Shown: in pieces, positions 1 through 5,996 of the stretch
Layout: the number at the start of each line of letters is the position of its first letter
How positions within the stretch are numbered: position 1 is the stretch's first letter
NCBI GenBank assembly: GCA_035574295.1
Contig: DATLYX010000068.1
Span: 1 to 10,262, forward strand
Direction: 5' to 3'
From: PNAI01 sp035574295
GTDB lineage: Bacteria > Pseudomonadota > Alphaproteobacteria > Rhizobiales > Xanthobacteraceae
Length of the DNA: 10,262 bases
Position numbers and translations under genes: made by a program
Notes under the pieces: model-generated
What the model was told of the DNA's origin: nothing
The model's database searches: none
Seen by the model: only the letters and a program-made list of their open reading frames with translations

Positions 1-75
1 GATGCCTATGTCCCGGGCGCACGTTGGCCCGCCGTTTGTCTCACTCCAATTTCGGTCCCGCCGTTTCCTGATCCG

Positions 76-999
76 ATGCAGCCCGTCATTTCCGTCAAGA
101 ATCTGTCGAAGACCTATGCTTCGGGCTTTTGCGCGCTCCACGACATCAACCTCGAAGTGCATCGCGGCGAGATATTCGCCTTGCTCGGGCCGAACGGCGC
201 CGGCAAGACCACGCTGATCGGCATCATCTGCGGCATCGTCAATCCGACCTCCGGTACGGTGACGGTCGGCGGCCACGACATCATCCGCGACTACCGCGCC
301 GCGCGCGCCCTCATCGGCCTGGTGCCGCAGGAGCTCTATACCGAGCTGTTCGAGACGGTGTGGACGACCGTCAATTACAGCCGCGGCCTGTTCGGCAAGC
401 CGAAAAATCCCGCTTACATCGAGAAGGTGCTGAAGCAGCTCTCGCTCTGGGACAAGAAGGACTCGCAGATCCGCACGCTCTCCGGCGGCATGAAGCGCCG
501 CGTGCTGATCGCCAAGGCGCTCTCGCACGAGCCGGAAATATTGTTTCTCGACGAGCCCACCGCCGGCGTCGATGTCGAACTGCGCAAGGACATGTGGCAG
601 GTGGTGCGCGATCTGCGTCAATCCGGGGTCACCATCATTTTGACCACGCACTACATCGAAGAAGCCGAGGACATGGCCGACCGCGTCGGTGTGATCAACA
701 AGGGCGAAATTATCGTCACCGAAAACAAAACCGAGTTGATGCGCAAGCTCGGCAAGAAGCAGCTCGTGCTGCATTTGCAGAAGAAGCTCGATGCGATTCC
801 GCAGGAGCTTGCGTCTTATGCTCTTGCGCTCGAATCCGACGGCAACGATCTCGTTTACACCTACGACACTCAGGTCGACCGCAAGGGCATCACCGCCTTG
901 CTGGCCGACCTGAACCGCGTCGGCATCCGTTTTCGCGACCTTCAGACATCGCAAAGCTCGCTCGAAGATATCTTTGTCAACTTGGTGAGACAGCAATGA
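76..999 (+). CDS. ABC-2 exporter, ATP-binding subunit (YadG-like)
   Basis: This 307-residue nucleotide-binding subunit hydrolyses ATP on the cytoplasmic face of the membrane to drive export by the permease encoded next. All catalytic motifs are present: Walker A GPNGAGKTT (residues 38-46), Q-loop glutamine in VPQE (about 85), signature LSGGMKRR (135-142), Walker B ILFLDEP (155-161) with the catalytic glutamate, D-loop AGVD, and the H-loop histidine in TTHYIEEAE (about 192). Length and the tail after about residue 220 match E. coli YadG (308 aa), as do details such as the signature and TAGVD. The ATG is chosen because MQPVISVKNLSKTY is the normal family N-terminus; no clear Shine-Dalgarno precedes it. 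The stop overlaps the permease start by ATGA, indicating translational coupling. The substrate is unknown; drug, lipid or polysaccharide exporters share this fold. Confidence 0.95.
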   Translation: MQPVISVKNLSKTYASGFCALHDINLEVHRGEIFALLGPNGAGKTTLIGIICGIVNPTSGTVTVGGHDIIRDYRAARALIGLVPQELYTELFETVWTTVNYSRGLFGKPKNPAYIEKVLKQLSLWDKKDSQIRTLSGGMKRRVLIAKALSHEPEILFLDEPTAGVDVELRKDMWQVVRDLRQSGVTIILTTHYIEEAEDMADRVGVINKGEIIVTENKTELMRKLGKKQLVLHLQKKLDAIPQELASYALALESDGNDLVYTYDTQVDRKGITALLADLNRVGIRFRDLQTSQSSLEDIFVNLVRQQ

Positions 1000-1757
1000 A
1001 TTACCGCGCCGTCCTCGCCATCTACAAATTTGAGATGGCCCGCACCGGCCGCACGCTGATGCAAAGCATCGTGTCGCCTGTCGTCTCGACGTCGCTGTAT
1101 TTCGTGGTGTTCGGGGCCGCGATCGGTTCGCGGATCACCGAAATCGAGGGCATCGATTATGGCTCCTTCATCGTGCCCGGCCTGATCATGCTCACGGTAT
1201 TGACCCAGAGCGTGATGAACGCCTCCTTCGGCATCTATTTTCCGCGCTTCACCGGCACCATCTTTGAAGTGCTCTCGGCGCCGGTGTCCTTCTACGAGAT
1301 CGTGCTCGGCTATGTCGGTGCCGCGGCCACCAAATCCATCATTCTCGGCCTGATCATTCTCGCCACCGCGTCGCTGTTCGTTCCGCTGCGCATCGAACAT
1401 CCGATATGGATGCTGTCCTTTCTTTTGCTCACCGCGGCGAGCTTCAGCCTGCTCGGCTTCATCATCGGCATCGTGGCTGACGGCTTCGAGCGCATCCAGA
1501 TCGTGCCTCTGCTCATCATCACACCGCTGACGTTTCTCGGCGGCACGTTCTATTCGACGAGCGTGCTGCCGCCGTTCTGGCAGAACGTGACCCTGTTCAA
1601 CCCCATCGTCTATCTGGTCAGCGGCTTCCGCTGGTGCTTTTTCGAGGTCGCCGACGTGCATGTCGGCATCAGCCTCGCGGCGACGTTCGTCTTTCTTGCC
1701 GGATGCCTCGCGGCTATATGGTGGATTTTTAAGACCGGCTACCGGCTCAAAAACTAG
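996..1757 (+). CDS. ABC-2 type permease (YadH-like)
   Basis: This 253-residue integral membrane protein should form the homodimeric channel of the exporter powered by the upstream ATPase. About six hydrophobic segments can be seen, near residues 25-44, 57-78, 104-128, 138-162, 168-186 and 224-245. Between them is the ABC-2 region around LSAPVSFYEIVLGYV (93-107), and the conserved FLGGTFYS turn lies near 180-187. Length and layout match E. coli YadH (256 aa). The ATG at 996 overlaps the ATPase stop in an ATGA. The same frame stays open far upstream, but that part is a shadow of the ATPase gene, and the membrane-protein character begins only at MNYRAVLAIYKFEMAR. The gene ends just before a strong inverted repeat, so the exporter probably forms a two-gene unit. 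Confidence 0.95.
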   Translation: MNYRAVLAIYKFEMARTGRTLMQSIVSPVVSTSLYFVVFGAAIGSRITEIEGIDYGSFIVPGLIMLTVLTQSVMNASFGIYFPRFTGTIFEVLSAPVSFYEIVLGYVGAAATKSIILGLIILATASLFVPLRIEHPIWMLSFLLLTAASFSLLGFIIGIVADGFERIQIVPLLIITPLTFLGGTFYSTSVLPPFWQNVTLFNPIVYLVSGFRWCFFEVADVHVGISLAATFVFLAGCLAAIWWIFKTGYRLKN

Positions 1758-1762
1758 CGCCG

Positions 1763-1793
1763 TGGATGGGGTAACGGGCCGTTACCCCATCCA
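1763..1793 (+). terminator. Perfect 15-bp inverted repeat after the exporter genes
   Basis: Arms 1763-1777 (TGGATGGGGTAACGG) and 1779-1793 are exact reverse complements around a single G. As RNA this gives a 13-bp stem with a 5-nt loop. It starts 5 bases after the permease stop and is followed by GTTTCTT, a poor U-tract. Position favours a transcription terminator. The perfect symmetry, and the fact that the next -35 box lies only 5 bases downstream, leave open a protein-binding site. Confidence 0.6.
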
Positions 1794-1798
1794 GTTTC

Positions 1799-1827
1799 TT
1801 GACATGGCGACGGCGGTGCTGTATTTA
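1799..1827 (+). promoter_or_regulatory. Sigma-70-type promoter of the arsR-led cluster
   Basis: A perfect -35 hexamer TTGACA (1799-1804) is followed after 17 bases by TATTTA (1822-1827), a partial match to the -10 consensus. The predicted transcript would begin near 1834, giving a leader of about 26 bases before the ATG at 1860. The position between the exporter terminator and the repressor gene supports it. The -10 is the weaker half of the evidence. Confidence 0.6.
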
Positions 1828-1857
1828 ACCAATTCGTTATTTAACTCATTGGTAAAA
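1824..1857 (+). promoter_or_regulatory. Likely ArsR operator: inverted repeats over -10 and leader
   Basis: TTTAACCAAT (1824-1833) and ATTGGTAAAA (1848-1857) form an imperfect inverted repeat (9 of 10) with a 14-base spacer. Two shorter candidates lie inside. TAACCAA/TTCGTTA (1826-1839) is symmetric at 6 of 7 positions, and TTTAACTCA/TTGGTAAAA (1840-1857) is a weaker copy. The TTAAC...GGTTAA character and the placement over the -10 and start site are as expected for an autorepressing ArsR protein, which the next gene encodes. This AT-rich stretch stands out from its GC-rich surroundings. Confidence 0.55.
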
Positions 1858-1859
1858 CA

Positions 1860-2210
1860 ATGCCCGCCGACCGCCTGAGCGCCGCCTTTGCCGCCCTCGC
1901 CGACCCCACGCGGCGGGCGATTCTGGCGCGCCTTGCGCTCGGCGAGACTTCCGTCAACGAGCTGGCAAAGCCGTTCGACATCAGCCTTCCCGCCGTATCC
2001 AAGCACCTGAAAGTGCTGGAGCGCGCGGGCCTCATCACGCGCGGCCGCGAGGCGCAGATGCGCCCCTGCCGCATCGCACCCGAGGCGCTGAAAGACGTGG
2101 ACCAATGGCTGCAGAAATATCGCCGCCTTTGGGAGGAGCGACTCGACCGCCTGGACGTTTACCTGCGCACACTGCAAGGCAAGGAGAAGAAGCGTGGCGG
2201 AAAGAAATAG
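1860..2210 (+). CDS. ArsR-family winged-helix transcriptional repressor
   Basis: This 116-residue protein opens with the typical FAALADPTRRAILARLALGE segment (residues 10-29). A winged-helix DNA-binding domain follows, with recognition helix LPAVSKHLKVLERAGLI (43-59). The metal-binding ELCVCDL motif of classical arsenic/metal sensors is absent, and only one cysteine (C70) is present. It therefore belongs to the broad non-metal ArsR group that is often paired with SRPBCC/AHSA1 genes. The C-terminus is lysine-rich. Inverted repeats directly upstream of the start make autorepression likely. The 3' end overlaps the next gene by 17 bases, indicating co-translation. The ATG at 1860 gives the standard family N-terminus; its ribosome-binding site is weak. 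Confidence 0.92.
   Translation: MPADRLSAAFAALADPTRRAILARLALGETSVNELAKPFDISLPAVSKHLKVLERAGLITRGREAQMRPCRIAPEALKDVDQWLQKYRRLWEERLDRLDVYLRTLQGKEKKRGGKK
2181..2196 (+). promoter_or_regulatory. Shine-Dalgarno site that fixes a GTG start
   Basis: AAGGAG (2181-2186), inside the 3' end of the arsR-type gene, lies 7 bases before a GTG at 2194. No ATG is available in frame before the conserved SRPBCC core, so this pairing decides the start. Confidence 0.7.
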
Positions 2211-2676
2211 CCTCGATCTCGATCGCGATCCGCGCGCCCTCATCGCCACCCGCATTTTCGACGCGCCGCGCGCGCTCGTGTTCGAGTCCTGGACCGATCC
2301 AAAGCACCTTGCGCAATGGTGGGGTCCGAACGGCTTCACCACCACCACGCTCGCGTTCGACATGCGCCCCGGCGGCGTGTGGCGATTCGTGATGCACGGG
2401 CCCGACGGCCGCGACTACCACAACCGCATCATCTTCGACGAAATCGTCAAGCCCGAGCGCATCCGCTATCGCCACGGCGGCGACGACGTCGAGCCGGTGC
2501 AGTTCGCAGTGATTGTGAGCTTCGAAGACCTTGGACCGAAAACCCGCCTCACCATGGAAATGTGGTTCCCGTCCGCCGCCGAGCGCGACCGCGTGGTCAA
2601 GCAATACGGCGCCGACACCGGACTCGTGCAGACGCTGGCGCGGCTTGCCGATTACGTCGTCAAACAGGCCGCATGA
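2194..2676 (+). CDS. SRPBCC / AHSA1-domain protein (first copy)
   Basis: This 160-residue soluble protein is of the activator-of-Hsp90-ATPase-1-like (AHSA1, SRPBCC) family, a helix-grip fold with a hydrophobic cavity that usually binds small molecules. Family marks are the RIFDAPRALVFESWTDPKHLAQWWGP block (residues 20-45), the DMRPGGVWRFVMHGPDG strand pair (56-72), EIVKPERIRY (83-92), and the closing long helix from about 137. The whole chain is one domain and is the usual family length. It starts at GTG with a good Shine-Dalgarno sequence and overlaps the repressor gene by 17 bases. That arsR-SRPBCC pairing is widespread in bacteria. No catalytic residues can be assigned; binding or conversion of a ligand sensed through the repressor is inference. 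Confidence 0.9.
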   Translation: MAERNSLDLDRDPRALIATRIFDAPRALVFESWTDPKHLAQWWGPNGFTTTTLAFDMRPGGVWRFVMHGPDGRDYHNRIIFDEIVKPERIRYRHGGDDVEPVQFAVIVSFEDLGPKTRLTMEMWFPSAAERDRVVKQYGADTGLVQTLARLADYVVKQAA

Positions 2677-2711
2677 TTCCGGCGCGCTGCGCCTGACACC
2701 AGGAGGACACG

Positions 2712-3203
2712 ATGCAGCTGAACGGCCCGAAAATTCTGCCCTGCCTGTGGTTCGACACCGAGGCCGAGGCTGCCGCCAGGCACTACACGTCCATCTTCAA
2801 GAATTCCAAGCTCGGCAAGGTCACTCGGTTTGGCAAGGAAGGCAAGGAAATACATGGCAAGGACGCCGGCTCCGTAATGACCGTCGAATTCGAGATCGAA
2901 GGCCAGAAATTTCTGGCGCTCAACGGCGGCCCGCACTTCAAGTTCAACGAAGCGGTCTCGTTCCAAATTCTGTGCGACAGCCAGGACGAAGTCGATTATT
3001 TCTGGGAAAAGCTCGCGCAAGGCGGCAGCGAAGGCCCGTGCGGGTGGCTCAAGGACAGGTTTGGTCTCTCCTGGCAGGTCGTGCCCAAGATCCTGCCCGA
3101 ACTGCTCCAGAGCAAGAATGCCGAGCAGGCGGACCGCGTCATGAAGGCGATGCTGCAGATGCGCAAGCTCGACATCGCAGAATTGCAGCGGGCGGCCGCA
3201 TGA
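2712..3203 (+). CDS. VOC-superfamily protein, PhnB / 3-demethylubiquinone-methyltransferase-like fold
   Basis: This 163-residue protein begins KILPCLWFDTEAEAAARHYTSIF (residues 7-29), the hallmark opening of the PhnB-like glyoxalase/bleomycin-resistance (VOC) family. It also shows GQKFLALNGGPHFKFNEAVSFQILC (64-88) and GPCGWLKDRFGLSWQVVP (108-125). Such proteins are often misannotated as 3-demethylubiquinone methyltransferases; no methyltransferase motif is present. A strong AGGAGG (2701-2706) lies 5 bases before the ATG. The start is 35 bases after the preceding stop, consistent with one operon. Possible metal ligands of the VOC fold cannot be fixed from the sequence alone. Residues 126-163 form a mainly helical tail containing KNAEQADRVMKAMLQMRKLDI, which is typical of this subfamily. 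Confidence 0.9.
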   Translation: MQLNGPKILPCLWFDTEAEAAARHYTSIFKNSKLGKVTRFGKEGKEIHGKDAGSVMTVEFEIEGQKFLALNGGPHFKFNEAVSFQILCDSQDEVDYFWEKLAQGGSEGPCGWLKDRFGLSWQVVPKILPELLQSKNAEQADRVMKAMLQMRKLDIAELQRAAA

Positions 3204-3239
3204 ACCGTTGTCGATCAAGTAACCGCGAAAGGACATGCC

Positions 3240-3662
3240 ATGCCGGTGACCCCCTACCTGTTTTTCGACGGCCGCTGCGAGGAGGCGCTCGCGTTCTACA
3301 AGAAGGCGCTTGGCGCCGAGGTCGGTTTCCTGATGCGCTTCAAGGACAGCCCGGAACCGCCGCCGCCCGACGCCTGCGCGCCCGGCAGCGACGACAAGAT
3401 CATGCACGCGAGCTTCACCATCAACGGCGCGACGGTGATGGCCTCCGACGGCCGCGCCGAGGGAAAGCCGGAATTCAAGGGTTTCTCACTCTCGATCGAC
3501 GCGCGGGACGAAGCCGACGCCGATCGCAAATTCGCCGCGCTGTCCGCCGGCGGCCAGATTCATATGCCCATGGGCGAAACGTTCTTCGCCAAGCGCTTCG
3601 GCATGTGCGCCGACAAGTTCGGCGTGGGATGGATGATCATCGCAGGACCGAAGAACCCATGA
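3240..3662 (+). CDS. VOC-superfamily protein, PhnB-like (second, shorter copy)
   Basis: This 140-residue single-domain VOC protein resembles E. coli PhnB. It has the opening TPYLFFDGRCEEALAFYKKALGAEV (residues 4-28), IMHASFTINGATVMASDG (54-71), and the closing block GETFFAKRFGMCADKFGVGWMI (112-133), the typical PhnB ending. A proline-rich loop EPPPPDACAP (39-48) replaces the usual short linker. AAAGGA (3228-3233) precedes the ATG by 6 bases. It differs in length and motifs from the VOC gene upstream, so the two are diverged paralogues and not a recent duplication. The operon position suggests joint regulation by the ArsR-type repressor. The enzymatic role is unknown; PhnB homologues have no settled activity. 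Confidence 0.9.
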   Translation: MPVTPYLFFDGRCEEALAFYKKALGAEVGFLMRFKDSPEPPPPDACAPGSDDKIMHASFTINGATVMASDGRAEGKPEFKGFSLSIDARDEADADRKFAALSAGGQIHMPMGETFFAKRFGMCADKFGVGWMIIAGPKNP

Positions 3663-3764
3663 CCGACGCAGCGCCCTCGCCTCGCGATGACCGGCGCGCA
3701 GCGCCGCGTCTCAAACCATGAGGGGCGACGATAATGACGAACGACGCGCGAAAGGAGAAATCAC

Positions 3765-4124
3765 ATGTCCTACGTCGATGGCTTTGTCGTTCCGGTGCCG
3801 AAAAAGAAACTCGGCATCTACCGCAGCATGGCGAGAAAGGCCGGAAAGGTCTGGCGCGATCACGGTGCGCTCGAATTCCGCGAGACCGTCGCCGACGACG
3901 TGAAGGTGGGCAAATGGACCTCCTTCCCGCGCAGCGTAAAACTCAAGCGCGGCGAGACGGTGGTGTTCTCCTACATCGTCTACAAGTCACGCAAGGATCG
4001 CGACCGCGTGCTTGCCAAGGTGATGAAGGACAAGCGCCTCGCCAAGATGATGAACCCGAAGGCCATGCCGTTCGACGGCAAGCGCATGATCTACGGTGGC
4101 TTCAAGACCATCGTGTCAGTTTGA
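3765..4124 (+). CDS. DUF1428 (YbaA-like) protein
   Basis: This 119-residue protein matches the DUF1428 family (E. coli YbaA type). It begins MSYVDGFVVPVPKKKLGIYR, continues with a RKAGKVWRDHGALEFRE block (residues 24-40), and shows the characteristic VVFSYIVYKSRKDRDRV (66-82) and MPFDGKRMIYGGFK (101-114) segments. These are recalled family hallmarks; the fold is a dimeric alpha/beta-barrel-like small domain. A strong AAAGGAG (3751-3757) lies 7 bases before the ATG. About 100 bases separate it from the upstream VOC gene, with no clear terminator between, so it probably belongs to the same transcript. DUF1428 genes commonly sit beside SRPBCC and VOC genes; their biochemical function is not established. 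Confidence 0.88.
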   Translation: MSYVDGFVVPVPKKKLGIYRSMARKAGKVWRDHGALEFRETVADDVKVGKWTSFPRSVKLKRGETVVFSYIVYKSRKDRDRVLAKVMKDKRLAKMMNPKAMPFDGKRMIYGGFKTIVSV

Positions 4125-4207
4125 GCCCGGAGCGCAGGGGGCGGGACGGGCGGTAAAGACAACCAGCCGCGGTGGCGAGCGCGGCCTTGCAGTGCTATCT
4201 AACGGCA

Positions 4208-4693
4208 ATGAGCGCCATTGCCGATCTTGCGCCGGGTGAACAGATCATCGTCATCAGCCGCGTGTTCGACGCCGCGCGCGAGCTCGTTTTCGAGGCCTTC
4301 ACCGACCCGAAACATCTGACACAGTTTTGGGGGCCGAAGGGCTTCACCTGCCCGGCTTGCGAAGTCGATCTGCGCGTCGGCGGCAAATTCCGCGTCGAGA
4401 TGCGCGCCCCCGACGGCACCGTCTATCCGTGCGTCGGCACCTATCGCGAAATCGTGCGGCCCGAGCGCATCGTCTATGTTTCGACCGCCGACGCAGGCCA
4501 CCCGTGCGGCGGCGGCTTGCCGCCGCGCGCGGTGGTGACCATGACCTTCATCGACCTCGGCGGCCGGACCAAGCTCACCATTCACACGCGCCTGCAGTCG
4601 GTCGCCGACCGCGACGCCGCGATTGCCGGCGGTTTCAACGAGGGCTGGAACGACGCCCTCGACAAGCTCGCCGCACTCCTCGCACCGGGGTAA
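4208..4693 (+). CDS. SRPBCC / AHSA1-domain protein (second copy)
   Basis: This 161-residue AHSA1-like protein is a diverged paralogue of the SRPBCC protein earlier in the cluster. It keeps SRVFDAARELVFEAFTDPKHLTQFWGPKGF (residues 17-46), DLRVGGKFRVEMRAPDG (54-70), EIVRPERIVY (81-90), and a final helix with GGFNEGWNDALDKLAALL. It has cysteines absent from the other copy (CPAC at 48-51, C75, C100) and a glycine-rich GHPCGGGLPPRA loop. I chose ATG 4208 because it aligns with the family start. An in-frame GTG at 4172 would add 12 residues, and neither has a good Shine-Dalgarno. The 83-base gap before it shows no clear promoter, so it may be the last gene of the arsR-led transcript. Confidence 0.87.
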   Translation: MSAIADLAPGEQIIVISRVFDAARELVFEAFTDPKHLTQFWGPKGFTCPACEVDLRVGGKFRVEMRAPDGTVYPCVGTYREIVRPERIVYVSTADAGHPCGGGLPPRAVVTMTFIDLGGRTKLTIHTRLQSVADRDAAIAGGFNEGWNDALDKLAALLAPG

Positions 4694-4754
4694 GACATCT
4701 TTCGGTCAAAACCTGCCGTGCCGTCGATGCCGCGCGGGGCGGCGCGGCGGGCGG

Positions 4755-5084
4755 TTATGCGCCGCCGCCGTCCGTGCCCCGCTCGTGCGGCAATTTTGCA
4801 ATCTCGCCCGCGACGGGCAGCGCCCCCTGCACAGCCGCCATCCAGGAGAGCCACGGCATCCAGGCAAGCCGCGCCGCCTGCGTCCAGAGCGCGAACGGAT
4901 TGGCCGTCTCAAGAGCGCGTCCGAACTGTTCGAACGACGGCACCGCCCTCACATTGATGGTCATCAGCTCGGCGTCGGCCTCCGGTGCCCGGCGGTGCAT
5001 GATCTCGATTTCAAGGCCCGGCAATTGCGCCTTGGCCGTCACCGCGTCGGTACCCTGGTCGGGTCGGATTTCAGATTCGGGCAT
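4755..5084 (-). CDS. Small hypothetical protein, 109 aa
   Basis: I cannot name a family for this 109-residue protein. The N-terminal part (residues 1-50) is polar with a regular strand-like pattern (AKAQLPGLEIEIMHRR). The C-terminal part is rich in tryptophan and alanine, with FALWTQAARLAWMPWLSWMAAVQGAL forming an amphipathic or membrane-associating helix, followed by a short polar tail ending TDGGGA. The ATG at 5084 is preferred to in-frame codons further out because GGAG (5092-5095, complement) precedes it by 7 bases and a TATAAT box lies just beyond. It is convergent with the SRPBCC gene and divergent from the 84-aa gene. Interfacial membrane binding is inferred from the helix only. Confidence 0.72.
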   Translation of the reverse strand: MPESEIRPDQGTDAVTAKAQLPGLEIEIMHRRAPEADAELMTINVRAVPSFEQFGRALETANPFALWTQAARLAWMPWLSWMAAVQGALPVAGEIAKLPHERGTDGGGA

Positions 5085-5112
5085 GGGCCGTCTCCATTTC
5101 ACATTCGCCTGT

Positions 5113-5142
5113 ATTATATCGATCGCGCACCAATGCTGCGAA
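5113..5142 (-). promoter_or_regulatory. Promoter for the 109-aa gene
   Basis: On the minus strand a perfect TATAAT (complement of 5113-5118) lies 18 bases after TTCGCA (complement of 5137-5142). Transcription would start near 5106 and give a leader of about 22 bases with GGAG close to the ATG at 5084. This occupies most of the 61-bp gap shared with the divergent 84-aa gene, whose own promoter I cannot identify. Confidence 0.5.
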
Positions 5143-5145
5143 ATC

Positions 5146-5400
5146 ATGTCGGACGATCTGACCAGAAATGTCATCGCCTGGGCAAGCGAGGTCGCGCGCA
5201 TCGCCGCGGACCTGCCCTCGCTTGAGGCGCGCGAGCGTTATCTTGCCGAGCGCCGCAGGGAACTTGTGGCTGGCGCGACGGCGAACGGCGCCAAGGAACA
5301 GGACGCCGTGGTCCTGGCCGATGCCTGCGTCGGCGCGGCGCGGCGGATATTGACCGAACTTCTGGCGCAACGGGCCGGCGTGCCGCAGGGCCGGGCCTAA
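5146..5400 (+). CDS. Small hypothetical protein, 84 aa
   Basis: This 84-residue, mostly helical, charged protein (MSDDLTRNVIAWASEVARIA opening) has an EARERYLAERRRELVAGA segment around residues 26-43 and a second helix ADACVGAARRILTELLAQRAG (58-78). No motif identifies a function. Codon use is strongly GC at third positions like the neighbours, which supports a real gene. The ATG is the only start that fits the divergent gap, but no convincing Shine-Dalgarno precedes it. Its TAA stop (5398-5400) overlaps the stop of the convergent [2Fe-2S] gene. A small cytoplasmic helical-hairpin protein is the most that can be inferred. Confidence 0.68.
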   Translation: MSDDLTRNVIAWASEVARIAADLPSLEARERYLAERRRELVAGATANGAKEQDAVVLADACVGAARRILTELLAQRAGVPQGRA

Positions 5401-5891
5401 CGGTTGCCTTTCGCCGCGGCCCGCATCTCATCGCGCACGCTGCGCACCGCGCGGACGATGTTTTGATATCCGGTGCAGCGGCACAAATTCGAGGCGAGCA
5501 CGTCGAGCAGCTCGGTATCGCTGATGTCGGGCTGCTTCTCCAACGTGTTCACTGCAAGCATCAAGAATCCCGGCGTGCAGAAGCCGCATTGCAGCGCATG
5601 GTGTCGCATGAACGCCCGCTGCAGGGGATGCAGCTCTTCGCCGTTCGCCAGTCCCTCGACCGTTCGGATTGTCTTGCCCTGTGCCTGCACCGCGAACATC
5701 AGGCATGAGCGCACCGCCTCTCCGTCCACGATCACGGTGCAGGCACCGCACACGCCGTGCTCGCAGCCGAGATGCGTGCCGGTGAGCCCGCATTCGTCGC
5801 GGATGGTGTCGGCGAGCGTGCGCCGCGGTTCGACGCGCACGGTATAGTCACGTCCGTTGATGTTGAGGCTGAACTCGAGTTTGCCGTTCAT
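5397..5891 (-). CDS. Molybdenum hydroxylase [2Fe-2S] small subunit (CoxS-like)
   Basis: This 164-residue iron-sulphur subunit of the xanthine dehydrogenase / CO dehydrogenase family carries electrons from the molybdenum centre of its partner subunit. The plant-ferredoxin-type cluster is bound by C43, C48, C51 (CEHGVCGAC) and C63. The second cluster, in the all-helical domain, is bound by C102, C105 (CGFC) and C137, C139 (CRC). All eight cysteines are present and the length is normal. ATG 5891 gives the standard opening (MNGKLEFSLNINGRDYTV); the frame is open further upstream only because it runs through a palindromic repeat. The matching large subunit is two genes upstream, with a UbiD-type gene between. 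Its TAG stop overlaps the convergent 84-aa gene. Confidence 0.95.
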   Translation of the reverse strand: MNGKLEFSLNINGRDYTVRVEPRRTLADTIRDECGLTGTHLGCEHGVCGACTVIVDGEAVRSCLMFAVQAQGKTIRTVEGLANGEELHPLQRAFMRHHALQCGFCTPGFLMLAVNTLEKQPDISDTELLDVLASNLCRCTGYQNIVRAVRSVRDEMRAAAKGNR

Positions 5892-5914
5892 GCGACTTGC
5901 GCTCACTCGGTCAC

Positions 5915-5971
5915 GTCCCGGATGCGGTGCAGCGTGGAGCGAAGCGGAACGCTGCACCGCTGATCCGGGAC
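5915..5971. repeat. Long imperfect palindrome, first of a pair
   Basis: GTCCCGGAT (5915-5923) pairs exactly with 5963-5971, and GCGGTGCAGCGT (5924-5935) pairs exactly with 5949-5960. This leaves a 2-base bulge (5961-5962) and a 13-base loop, so the stem is 21 bp. I recall this GC-rich hairpin class as a dispersed intergenic element in Bradyrhizobium-type genomes; that is memory and not a search. It could act as a REP-like element that attenuates or stabilises the operon transcript. Confidence 0.8.
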
Positions 5972-5996
5972 CGCTCGAGGCTCTGAGTCCTTTACG

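Noticed and set aside
1..75. Promoter for the exporter genes
   Set aside because: I looked for -35/-10 pairs and a ribosome-binding site before the ATG at 76 and saw none that was convincing. The region may also be cut off by the window edge.
129..995. N-terminal 289 codons of the open frame that continues into the permease
   Set aside because: This part is an arginine/histidine-rich frame shadow of the ATPase gene. Hydrophobic permease sequence begins only at the ATG at 996.
942..1661. 239-codon minus-strand frame opposite the permease
   Set aside because: Charged, low-complexity antisense translation with no signature, opposite a clear membrane protein gene.
2531..3721. 396-codon plus-strand frame across the two VOC genes
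   Set aside because: Out-of-frame shadow: arginine-rich, no domains, and it crosses Shine-Dalgarno-led starts of two recognisable VOC genes. Only its last 21 codons are noted separately as a possible peptide.
4125..4207. Separate promoter or terminator before the second SRPBCC gene
   Set aside because: The 83-base gap shows no convincing promoter boxes and no stem followed by T residues; nothing could be supported.
4745..4767. GC-rich hairpin at the end of the 109-aa gene as a bidirectional terminator
   Set aside because: The stem is short and bulged (CGGCGG with CCGCCG plus 2 bp), lacks a U-tract on either strand, and overlaps the stop codon. In DNA of this GC content it is expected by chance.
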